Origin: Acidovorax sp. 107
GTDB lineage: Bacteria; Pseudomonadota; Gammaproteobacteria; Burkholderiales; Burkholderiaceae_C
DNA: 64,000 nt
Assembly: GCF_003058055.1 (NCBI RefSeq)
Contig: NZ_QBTZ01000001.1
Span: forward strand, 684,501 to 748,500
Reading direction: 5' to 3'
Of the stretch, positions 33,534 to 40,668 are shown in pieces. The position numbers and the translations under genes are program-made. Numbering within the stretch: the first letter of the stretch is position 1; every line of letters begins with the position of its first letter. The notes beneath the pieces were generated by a model. It was given only the letters and a program-made list of their open reading frames with translations. It searched no databases and had not been told where the DNA came from.

Positions 33534-33586
33534 CCCGCCTGGCAACCCGAGGCCCAGGGCATCTCGCCTGGGGTTTGCCTGATCCT

Positions 33587-34294
33587 TCAGGCCGCGCTCC
33601 GGCTGCGCCCGGCCAGTGACACGGCCTGGAGCGACAGGCCATCGATCTCGTTGGTGATGCCTGAGAGCACATTCGCCACCACCGCAAATTCGCGCCCGTG
33701 TTGGCCCGCACGCGCGGCCATCACCTGGGCATTGAAGCTGACCACCTTGGCCTCGCGTGCCACGGTCTGGATGGACTCCACAATGCCTGCGAGTTCTTTC
33801 ATCAGCGTTTCGGACTTGGTTTTGCTGACCTGATCGAACGCGGTGGTGGCGGTGTTGAGGGCCTCCAGCACGCCGTCGGTGGATTCCACCAGCCGGGCCA
33901 GGGCGTCTTCAACGCGGGGGCTCTGGCGCTCGGTCAGGTCAAGGGCCGTCTCCACCTGGTGCGCAAAGTGATCGATGGTGGCGCGCACGCCCGAGGGGCC
34001 CTGGTACACCTTGCGGATGACTTCGGCACTGGCCGTGTCCAGATGCTGCGGTGTTTCGACCAGGCGGGCCTGGCTGTCGGCGAACAGCGCCAGGGTGCCG
34101 CGCGCGGCCTTCAAATGCAGATCGCTGCCGCGTGCGGCCAGCACGGTCTGCAGCACCATGCGTTGCGACAGCATGCGCTGGCGCGCAGCGAGGTTGACCA
34201 GAGACATGCCGCTGTCGCGGGAGGCGACCGGTGCAGACGAAGGGGGCAGCGTGGGCATGCTGGAGGTGCGTGCGGAGAGGGGGAAGGCTGCCAT
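33587..34294 (-). CDS. Soluble PilJ-domain protein with chemoreceptor-like tip
   Basis: This 235-residue protein has no transmembrane segment or signal peptide. Residues 30-140 match the PilJ N-terminal domain (VNLAARQRMLSQRMVLQTVLAARG), the module related to the P-box of nitrate sensors NarX/NarQ. The C-terminal 70 residues resemble the hairpin tip of a methyl-accepting chemotaxis protein (VVSFNAQVMAARAGQHGREFAVVANVL), with far too little helix on either side for a normal receptor. It lies 152 bp downstream of cobA at the end of the nitrate/nitrite reductase run, same strand. A nitrate/nitrite-responsive cytosolic sensor is inferred from context only. Confidence 0.75.
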   Translation of the reverse strand: MAAFPLSARTSSMPTLPPSSAPVASRDSGMSLVNLAARQRMLSQRMVLQTVLAARGSDLHLKAARGTLALFADSQARLVETPQHLDTASAEVIRKVYQGPSGVRATIDHFAHQVETALDLTERQSPRVEDALARLVESTDGVLEALNTATTAFDQVSKTKSETLMKELAGIVESIQTVAREAKVVSFNAQVMAARAGQHGREFAVVANVLSGITNEIDGLSLQAVSLAGRSRSAA

Positions 34295-34446
34295 GGTGTT
34301 CCTTGTGCGGTTGCATTCAGATGCCAGTCTTCAAGCAATACCTGGGCCAATGTGGGTGCTGAAAACGACGGGCGCGATGGGGTTTGGAGCAAGGCGCGGC
34401 CCCACACCGCGCGTCACGCGGTGCGCCGTTGCGGCGTGCGGAAGGT

Positions 34447-35280
34447 TCAGCCGGCGCGGCGCGCCAACAAGGGCTGTGCTGCGGTGTCTTGTGAGGCCAG
34501 GGCCACACCCCGCACCACATCGCCCACCACAATCACCGAGGGGCTGGCCAGCCCTTCTCGCTCGATGGTGGCGTGCAGTTCGCCCAGTGTGGTGACGGCA
34601 TGCCGCTGGTGGGGCAGGCTGGCGTGCTGGATGATGGCCACGGGCGTGCTGGCGGGCAGGCCGGTGAGCAGCTCCTGTTCGATGGTGGCGGCGCCGCTCA
34701 CGCCCATGTAGATCACCAGCGTGAGCTTGGCCTCGCGCGCGGTGTTGGCCAGCTGGCGCCAGTCGGTGCCCGCGTCGCCGGGCTTGGCGTGGCCGGTGAC
34801 AAACACCACGCCGTGGGCATGCTCGCGGTGCGTGAGCGGTGCGCCCAGCGAGGTCAGGCCTGCAAGGCCCGCAGTGATGCCGTTGATGACGGTGACCTGC
34901 ACGCCGGCGGCACGCAGGTGCTCCACCTCTTCGCCGCCCCGGCCAAAGATGAACGGGTCGCCACCTTTGAGGCGCACCACGTTCTCACCCTCGTTCACGG
35001 CCATCAGCATCAGCTTTTCGATGAAGGCCTGGGGTGTGCTCTTGCAGCCACCGCGCTTACCGACATAGACGATGCGCGCCGTGGGCGATGCGTGCGCCAC
35101 GATGGCGTCGCTCACCAGGTCATCCACCAGCAGCACTGTGGCGGCCTGGATGGCCTTGAGTGCCTTGAGGGTGAGCAGCTCCGGGTCGCCCGGACCCGCG
35201 CCCACCAATGTGCAACTGCCGCTGTTCCCCCGGTGGGGTTCGGTGGCGGACAGGGTGGTGGACGGCGTGGGGCGGCTCAT
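34447..35280 (-). CDS. cobA: Uroporphyrinogen-III C-methyltransferase
   Basis: This 277-residue SUMT methylates uroporphyrinogen III to precorrin-2, the branch to siroheme. Motifs: VGAGPGDPELLTLKALKAIQ, VRLKGGDPFIFGRGGEE and GVVFVTGHAK. Siroheme is the cofactor of the NirB nitrite reductase in the same cluster, so its place here is logical. Its ATG overlaps the ybiB stop by 4 bp. No siroheme synthase domain (CysG N-terminal part) is fused. Confidence 0.95.
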   Translation of the reverse strand: MSRPTPSTTLSATEPHRGNSGSCTLVGAGPGDPELLTLKALKAIQAATVLLVDDLVSDAIVAHASPTARIVYVGKRGGCKSTPQAFIEKLMLMAVNEGENVVRLKGGDPFIFGRGGEEVEHLRAAGVQVTVINGITAGLAGLTSLGAPLTHREHAHGVVFVTGHAKPGDAGTDWRQLANTAREAKLTLVIYMGVSGAATIEQELLTGLPASTPVAIIQHASLPHQRHAVTTLGELHATIEREGLASPSVIVVGDVVRGVALASQDTAAQPLLARRAG

Positions 35281-36212
35281 GGGGATGTCTCCGAAACGGT
35301 GTGATCTGCAGTGCGATCAGCGATGTGCAAGATATGTTCCACCTGGCGCGCAATCGCGGCGGGAGTCGGCAATTCGCCGGCCAATACCTGGCGCGTGTAG
35401 GCGGCCGTGGTGGCCACATCGATCTCGGCGGGCAGGCCGGGCACCTCGCTGGCGGTGCCTGGCTGTTGCGCCTCCAGCACCGCGTGCACGCCGCGCACAA
35501 AGCCGTCGTAGCGCGGCGTGCGGCGCGGGTCGGTGGCGACCTCGCCCTCCAGCCCGCGGGAGAGCAATGCGTTCATGCCCAGGGTGTGGAAGGTGGTCTG
35601 CAGCATTTCGAAATACTCGGGGTGCGTGTACGCCGTGACCACCACGGACGACCCGGCACACGGGTTCATCAGCTTGACCACGCTGTGCCCCGGGTTGCGC
35701 AGGCCCACCACCTCGCGCACGGCCAGCAGGCGCGCCAGCCCCGCGTGCAGGTGCTGGGTGTGGATGTTGCGCACCGTGCCATTTGCTATCTTTTCAGTAG
35801 CTGTTAGGGCAGGTACTTCTAGCGCATCAAGCACATCCGATGCCAAAACGCGCCGTGCCTCGGTGCGCATGCCGTGCAGCAGCACCGGCAGGCCCTCGCG
35901 CGCCAGCAGCAGCGCCAGCAGCGGGGTCAGCACCGGCAGCTTGCGCGCGCCGTTGTAGCTGGGCAGCACGATGAGCGGGCGGTCGGTGGCGGGCAGCAGC
36001 GCCAGGCGCTGGTGCGTGGCATCCAGAAAGCCGCACATCTCCTCCGGGGTCTCGCCCTTGATGCGCATGGCCAGGCAGAAGGCGCCAATCTCCAGATCGG
36101 TCACGGCGCCGTCCAGCACCTGGCCGAACAGGTCTGCAGCCTGCTCGCGCGACAGCGGCTTGGCGCCGCGCGCGCCGCGGCCAATTTCTTTGATGTACTG
36201 GCTAATGCCCAT
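35277..36212 (-). CDS. ybiB: YbiB-type DNA-binding protein (anthranilate phosphoribosyltransferase-like)
   Basis: This 311-residue protein has the TrpD2/YbiB fold: KEIGRGARGAKPLSREQAADLFGQVLDG, GETPEEMCGFLDATHQR and LPVLTPLLALLLAREGLPVLLHG. E. coli YbiB binds nucleic acid and has no shown transferase activity. It sits between nasA and cobA, overlapping cobA, as in many beta- and gammaproteobacterial nitrate clusters. A palindromic repeat (35783-35848) is embedded and encodes VLDALEVPALTATEKIANG. A 151-bp leader upstream carries a large inverted repeat. Confidence 0.9.
   Translation of the reverse strand: MGISQYIKEIGRGARGAKPLSREQAADLFGQVLDGAVTDLEIGAFCLAMRIKGETPEEMCGFLDATHQRLALLPATDRPLIVLPSYNGARKLPVLTPLLALLLAREGLPVLLHGMRTEARRVLASDVLDALEVPALTATEKIANGTVRNIHTQHLHAGLARLLAVREVVGLRNPGHSVVKLMNPCAGSSVVVTAYTHPEYFEMLQTTFHTLGMNALLSRGLEGEVATDPRRTPRYDGFVRGVHAVLEAQQPGTASEVPGLPAEIDVATTAAYTRQVLAGELPTPAAIARQVEHILHIADRTADHTVSETSP
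35783..35848 (-). repeat. Repeat family A copy inside ybiB
   Basis: On the plus strand: TTGCTATCTTTTCAGTAGCTG, a spacer with TTCTAGCGCATC, then GATGCCAAAAC. It is antisense to ybiB and translated in frame. The stretch is visibly less GC-rich than the surrounding gene. Confidence 0.6.
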
Positions 36213-36227
36213 GGTCTTTGTTGGCGG

Positions 36228-36324
36228 GATGGGTGAAACAGGGCTCCAGCGTCGTTATCTCGGCTTGCCGTACGCAAGTACTGTCTGCGCCGAGATGCCT
36301 AGCTGGAGCCCTGTTGCACCCATC
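36228..36324. repeat. Large nested inverted repeat between nasA and ybiB
   Basis: Arms 36228-36250 and 36302-36324 match at 22 of 23 positions (core ACAGGGCTCCAGC). Inside, ATCTCGGC pairs with GCCGAGAT (36257/36289), and CTTGC pairs with GCAAG (36264/36274). It would form a long branched hairpin in the 5' leader of ybiB. It lacks a T-run on the minus-strand side, so it is not an ordinary terminator. It could be a miniature mobile element, an RNA-processing site or a regulatory leader. Confidence 0.7.
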
Positions 36325-36378
36325 CTGATGCGTTTTTGGATATTCCCGCCATTTTCCTTTAGCTCAGAGAACTTTTGG

Positions 36379-39240
36379 TTATATGGCGGCCTGGGCCAGC
36401 GGCTTGGATGCCAGCGGCCCTGTGCTGCGCACCATGCGCTTGAGTTCGGGCACACACGAGCCGCAGTTGGTGCCGCAGCGCAGTTGGCCTTGCAGCTGTG
36501 CCAGGCGGTCGTCATCGGTGCCGTGGCACTTCGCCAGCTCGGCCGTGATGGCGGCGTCCGTCACGTTGAAGCAGGTGCACACCGGCTTGCCGCGCGACTG
36601 CACGGCCACGGGGGCCTTGGCACCGGGCACCAGCAGCAGGCGGCCGTAGGTCTGTGCGGGCAGCTCTTCCTGCAGCAGGGTCTTGAGCCAGCCTTCGGCG
36701 CTGGTGTCGCCCGCCAGCACGATGCCTTCGAGCGTGGTGTTGTCGCCCTTGCGCGCCAGCCGCGCGGCGCGGCGCTGGCCGCGCTTTTTGTCGGCATACC
36801 GCAGCGTGTCGGCACCCACCATGCCCAGCAGGGCTTCGATCTGCGTGATCAGCGCGTCGGGCGGCGCTTCGTGGGCGGCGGCACGCAGCAGCACGCCGGT
36901 GCGTTCGCGCCCTGGCTCGTCCAGCGGTGTGTTGTTGCTGAAGGGCACGCAGCTGGCAAACGGAAACTGCGACATCAGTGCAGACAAGGCTTCGCGCGCC
37001 GCCAGCGCACCCTCGGCAGGCATCCAGGCCATGGCCAGCAGCGTCCAGGGCAGCTCGGCCTTGAGCACCTTGACGGCCGCGTGTTTCAGCTCGGGCTGTT
37101 TGGAGCTGGGGCAGAAGGCCGAAGTAGTGAGCGCATTCACGCCCGCCAGCCGCTCGCCCGTGGACGAAAGCCCGCTGAGGAATTCGCTGCCCCAGTGCAT
37201 GGCCATGAACACCTGCGACAGGCCCAGCGTGGTGTCGGCCTGCACGGGCACCACGATGGAGCCGCGCTTGCTGGTCACGTGCACGAGGTCGCCGCTGGCC
37301 AGCTTGCGCCGCTCCATGTCCTGCGGGTGCATCTGCAGGCTGGGCTCGGCCACATGGCCGAACAGGCGGCCCAGCATGCCGGTGCGCGTCATGCCATGCC
37401 ATTGGTCGCGCAGGCGGCCGGTGGTCAGGCTGAAGGGGTAGCGCGATTCGCGGGGCTCGGCGGTGGGCTGCCACGCATGCGCAGCAAAACGCGCGCGGCC
37501 ATCGGCGGTGGGGAAGATGCCATCTTCGTACAGGCGCGCCTTGCCGGTGGTGGCGCCCTCTGGCAGCGGCCACTGTTGGGGGCCTGCGGATTCGAGCGTT
37601 TCCCACGACAGTCCGGTGATGTCGAGGTCGCGTCCGCGCGTGCTTTCGCGGTGCTCGTTCCACACGGCCTCTGCGCCTGCATCGGCAGCGTCGGTGGCGT
37701 AAGGGAACAGCGTCGGCATGCCGGGCCGCAGGCGTGCCTCCAGTTGGTGCGCAAACTGCACCGCAATGGCCCAGTCGTGCCGCGCCAGGCCGGGTGCGGG
37801 CACAGCCGTGCGCACGCGCGAAATGCGGCGCTCGCTGTTGGTCACGGTGCCGGTCTTCTCGCCCCAGGTGGTGGCGGGCAGCAGCAGGTCGGCATAGGCG
37901 CAGGTGGCGGCGGTGGAAAACGCCTCCTGCACCACCACAAACTCGGCGCGTTGCAGCGCGCGGCGCACCGTGGCTTGGTCGGGCATGCTCTGCGCGGGGT
38001 TGGTGCAGGCGATCCACAGGGCCTTGATCTCGCCGTCGGCGGCGGCCTGGAACATCTCCACCGCCGTCTTGCCGGGTCGGCTGGGCACATCGGCCACGCC
38101 CCACAGCGCGGCGACTTCGGCGCGGTGCTGCGGGTTGGCCAGGTCGCGGTGGGCGCTGAGCAAATTGGCCAGGCCGCCCACTTCGCGCCCGCCCATGGCG
38201 TTGGGCTGGCCCGTCAGGCTGAAGGGGCCCGCGCCGGGCTTGCCCATCTGGCCTGTGGCCAGATGCAGGTTGATGAGCGCGGCATTCTTGGCCGTGCCGC
38301 TGCTGCTCTGGTTCAGGCCCTGGCAATACAGGCTCAGGGTGGGTTTGCGGGTGGCGAACCCCTGGCCGTCAAGGCCAGCAAACCACCTTGCGGCAGTGGT
38401 CAGGTCGGCCACGCTGATGCCGCAGGTCTGCGCCACGCGCTCGGGCGTGCAGTCGCGCACCAGGGCCTTGAGCTCGTCAAAGCCCGTGGTGTGGGCGCCG
38501 ATGTAGTTGGCGTCGATCCAGCCTTCCCACAGCATGATGTGCAGCATGCCGTTGAACAGCATTACGTCGCTGCCCGGCTGGATGGGCAAGAACAGATCGG
38601 CCATGCCGGCCGTGTCGGTGCGGCGCGGGTCGGCCACGATGACCTTCATGCCGGGGTTGGCGGCGCGTGCGTCTTCGATGCGGCGGAACAGGATGGGGTG
38701 CGCCCAGGCCGCATTGCTGCCCACGATGAACAGGCACTGCGCGTGTTTCACGTCGTCGTAGCAGGCGGGTGGCGCGTCAGCGCCCAGGGTCTGCTTGTAG
38801 CCCGCCACGGCGCTGCTCATGCACAGGCGCGAGTTGGTGTCGATGTTGTTGGTGCCGATCAGGCCCTTGGCGAGTTTGTTGAAGACGTAATAGTCCTCGG
38901 TGAGCAACTGGCCGCTGACGTAAAAGCCCACGGCGTCGGGGCCGTGCTGGGCGATGGTGTGGGCGAACTTGTCTGCGGCCAGCGTCAGTGCGGCGTCCCA
39001 GGTCACGGGCAGGGCGGCTTCGTTGCGCTGTGCGCGTTGCAGCGGGTGTAGCAGCCGCGTTTGCAGGGTGACGGGGCTGGTGGCGGTGAGGTGCAGGGTC
39101 GAGCCCTTGGTGCACAGGCGGCCAAAGTTGGCGGGGTGGGTGGGGTCGCCGCGCACGCCGGTGATTTGGGCGCCTGTGCTTTCGATGATCACGCCGCAGC
39201 CTACGCCGCAGTAGGGGCAGGTGGATTTTGTTTCTTGCAT
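36379..39240 (-). CDS. nasA: Assimilatory nitrate reductase catalytic subunit
   Basis: This 953-residue molybdopterin oxidoreductase reduces nitrate to nitrite in the cytoplasm. The N-terminal 4Fe-4S site is CPYCGVGCG plus LCTKG, followed by the bis-MGD domains (RLCMSSAVAGYK, SGTAKNAALINLHLATGQMGKPGAGPFSLTGQPNAMGGREVG). The C-terminal molybdopterin dinucleotide-binding domain is followed by an extra BFD-like 2Fe-2S domain (CTCFNVTDAAI and CGTNCGSCVPELKR), as in NasA of the Klebsiella/Azotobacter type, which is fed by a separate reductase. No TAT signal is present. It lies 126 bp downstream of nirD on the same strand. Confidence 0.96.
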   Translation of the reverse strand: MQETKSTCPYCGVGCGVIIESTGAQITGVRGDPTHPANFGRLCTKGSTLHLTATSPVTLQTRLLHPLQRAQRNEAALPVTWDAALTLAADKFAHTIAQHGPDAVGFYVSGQLLTEDYYVFNKLAKGLIGTNNIDTNSRLCMSSAVAGYKQTLGADAPPACYDDVKHAQCLFIVGSNAAWAHPILFRRIEDARAANPGMKVIVADPRRTDTAGMADLFLPIQPGSDVMLFNGMLHIMLWEGWIDANYIGAHTTGFDELKALVRDCTPERVAQTCGISVADLTTAARWFAGLDGQGFATRKPTLSLYCQGLNQSSSGTAKNAALINLHLATGQMGKPGAGPFSLTGQPNAMGGREVGGLANLLSAHRDLANPQHRAEVAALWGVADVPSRPGKTAVEMFQAAADGEIKALWIACTNPAQSMPDQATVRRALQRAEFVVVQEAFSTAATCAYADLLLPATTWGEKTGTVTNSERRISRVRTAVPAPGLARHDWAIAVQFAHQLEARLRPGMPTLFPYATDAADAGAEAVWNEHRESTRGRDLDITGLSWETLESAGPQQWPLPEGATTGKARLYEDGIFPTADGRARFAAHAWQPTAEPRESRYPFSLTTGRLRDQWHGMTRTGMLGRLFGHVAEPSLQMHPQDMERRKLASGDLVHVTSKRGSIVVPVQADTTLGLSQVFMAMHWGSEFLSGLSSTGERLAGVNALTTSAFCPSSKQPELKHAAVKVLKAELPWTLLAMAWMPAEGALAAREALSALMSQFPFASCVPFSNNTPLDEPGRERTGVLLRAAAHEAPPDALITQIEALLGMVGADTLRYADKKRGQRRAARLARKGDNTTLEGIVLAGDTSAEGWLKTLLQEELPAQTYGRLLLVPGAKAPVAVQSRGKPVCTCFNVTDAAITAELAKCHGTDDDRLAQLQGQLRCGTNCGSCVPELKRMVRSTGPLASKPLAQAAI

Positions 39241-39257
39241 GGCGTGGTTGGGGTTGT

Positions 39258-39310
39258 TCTGGCTTCAGGCGCTAGTACAGATTGCGCTGTCAGCTATTGT
39301 TTTGATAGTG
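39258..39310. repeat. Repeat family A copy between nirD and nasA
   Basis: GCTTCAGGCGCTAGTACAG, a spacer, TTGCGCTGTCAGCTATTG, then TTTTGATAG: two inverted arms in the same layout as the other copies. It lies inside a presumed operon, so if it forms a hairpin it may affect nasA expression or mRNA stability. Confidence 0.55.
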
Positions 39311-39366
39311 TTGTCGTGTCCTCGCCAGCTAGACATGCGGCGCCAGGGCGCAACACTCTCTACCGT

Positions 39367-39768
39367 TCACACACCCACCGCCCTGCGCGCAGGTCCTGCG
39401 ATGGGTCGCGTCAAATCGGTGGCCACCGTCGCCAGCTCGCCCGCGTCCAGGTACACCGCGCCGTCTTCCACCTTCACGGCGAACTTCGGTGTGCAGCCTT
39501 CGTCGGGCGCCGAGGCCTGGCCGTCGCACAGGCCGATCGTCCAGTTGTGCAAAGGGCACGCCACATGCGTGCCAAACACGATGCCCTGGCTCAGCGGGCC
39601 ACCCTTGTGCGGGCAGCGGTCCAGCAGCGCAAACACGCCACCAGCGTCGTTGCGGAAGATGGCCACGTCCAGGCCCTGGGCACGCGCCACGCGGCGTGAG
39701 CCCAGCACGGGGATGTCGTCCACCCGGCAGATGAGCTTCCATTCAGGGGTGCGGGGGGTGGTGGTCAT
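39367..39768 (-). CDS. nirD: Nitrite reductase small subunit (Rieske-type)
   Basis: This 133-residue NirD has the Rieske 2Fe-2S ligands as CPHKGG and CPLHNW (DRCPHKGGPLSQG, VACPLHNWTIG). It is the small subunit of NADH-dependent assimilatory nitrite reductase with NirB. Start MTTTPRTPEWKLICRVDDIP was chosen over an upstream ATG. Unlike most genomes, nirD is not directly after nirB: the double-PilJ gene lies between them. Confidence 0.95.
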   Translation of the reverse strand: MTTTPRTPEWKLICRVDDIPVLGSRRVARAQGLDVAIFRNDAGGVFALLDRCPHKGGPLSQGIVFGTHVACPLHNWTIGLCDGQASAPDEGCTPKFAVKVEDGAVYLDAGELATVATDLTRPIAGPARRAVGV

Positions 39769-39835
39769 GGGGATGGTCCTTGGTTTTGTGGAGTGGGGTA
39801 TTGGTGTGCGGGCAGGGCCGTCGCAAGGCAGGCGC

Positions 39836-40648
39836 TCAGCTGCTGCCCGGGGCGGCATACAGGCCTGTCACGCGGTCCATGCTGGCCAGCAGGTTTTCGC
39901 TGCTCACAAACACTTCAGACACCTGCCGAAAGGTGTTGCTGCCGGTGCCCAGGCGCTGCAGGGCGGCGTCGAAGAACACCCACTGGCCGTCTGCCAGCAG
40001 CAGCTCCTGGCGGATGCGGTCGTTGGCCTGCGGGGCGTTGCGCAGCAGCTCGGTGGCGCTGATGAACTCGTCGCGTGCCTTGGCGATTTCGGTGGTGGCG
40101 GTGGAGGTGTCCACCCCCAGCATGGCCGACAGGCAGAACTTGGCCATGCGCTGGCTCAGCATGCGCTGGCGGCCCGCCACGTTGACCAGCTTGCCCACGG
40201 GCTTGCCCGAGGCGGCTTCGTACTGCACCGTGCCCTGGTGGGCCAGGGCCAGCACCTTGGCGTCGGCCTGCAGCAAGGCGGCAGCACCGTCGCGCGACGG
40301 GGTGGTGCCCAGCAGTGTGGCCTTGTGGTCGGCCCACGCCGATTCCAGCTTGGTGTAGGTGTCGCGGATGGTGGGCGAGGGCGCGTAGGCCTTGAGTTCG
40401 CCCAGCTGGCGCTCGAACAGCGCCAGCGACTGGTCCAGCACGGCGCGCGCTGCGGGCGTGTCGGACTTGTGGGCCAGCGCCAGCCAGGCCTTGCCCATGC
40501 GCTGGCTCAGCATGCGCTGGCGGCCTGCCTTGTTGATGGCATCGTTCAGGTCCGTGACCTGGGCTTGGGCGGTGCCCAGCGACATGATGCCCAGGGTGCT
40601 CCAGGCCGTGGTGTAGCCGGCGGCGGTCAGCAAGGTGCGGCGTTGCAT
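39836..40648 (-). CDS. Exported protein with two PilJ-type (P-box-like) domains
   Basis: This 270-residue protein has an N-terminal export signal (MQRRTLLTAAGYTTAWSTLGIMSLGTAQA) and then two copies of the PilJ-type helical module. Each begins with the P-box-like motif: INKAGRQRMLSQRMGKAWLALAHK near residue 38 and VNVAGRQRMLSQRMAKFCLSAML near 155. No transmembrane anchor, kinase or chemoreceptor output is attached. It starts 20 bp after the nirB stop and ends 67 bp before nirD. The P-box of NarX binds nitrate/nitrite, so a periplasmic nitrate or nitrite receptor is inferred. Direct evidence of ligand is absent. Confidence 0.85.
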   Translation of the reverse strand: MQRRTLLTAAGYTTAWSTLGIMSLGTAQAQVTDLNDAINKAGRQRMLSQRMGKAWLALAHKSDTPAARAVLDQSLALFERQLGELKAYAPSPTIRDTYTKLESAWADHKATLLGTTPSRDGAAALLQADAKVLALAHQGTVQYEAASGKPVGKLVNVAGRQRMLSQRMAKFCLSAMLGVDTSTATTEIAKARDEFISATELLRNAPQANDRIRQELLLADGQWVFFDAALQRLGTGSNTFRQVSEVFVSSENLLASMDRVTGLYAAPGSS

Positions 40649-40668
40649 GGTGTGCGGCTCCGGGCGCT

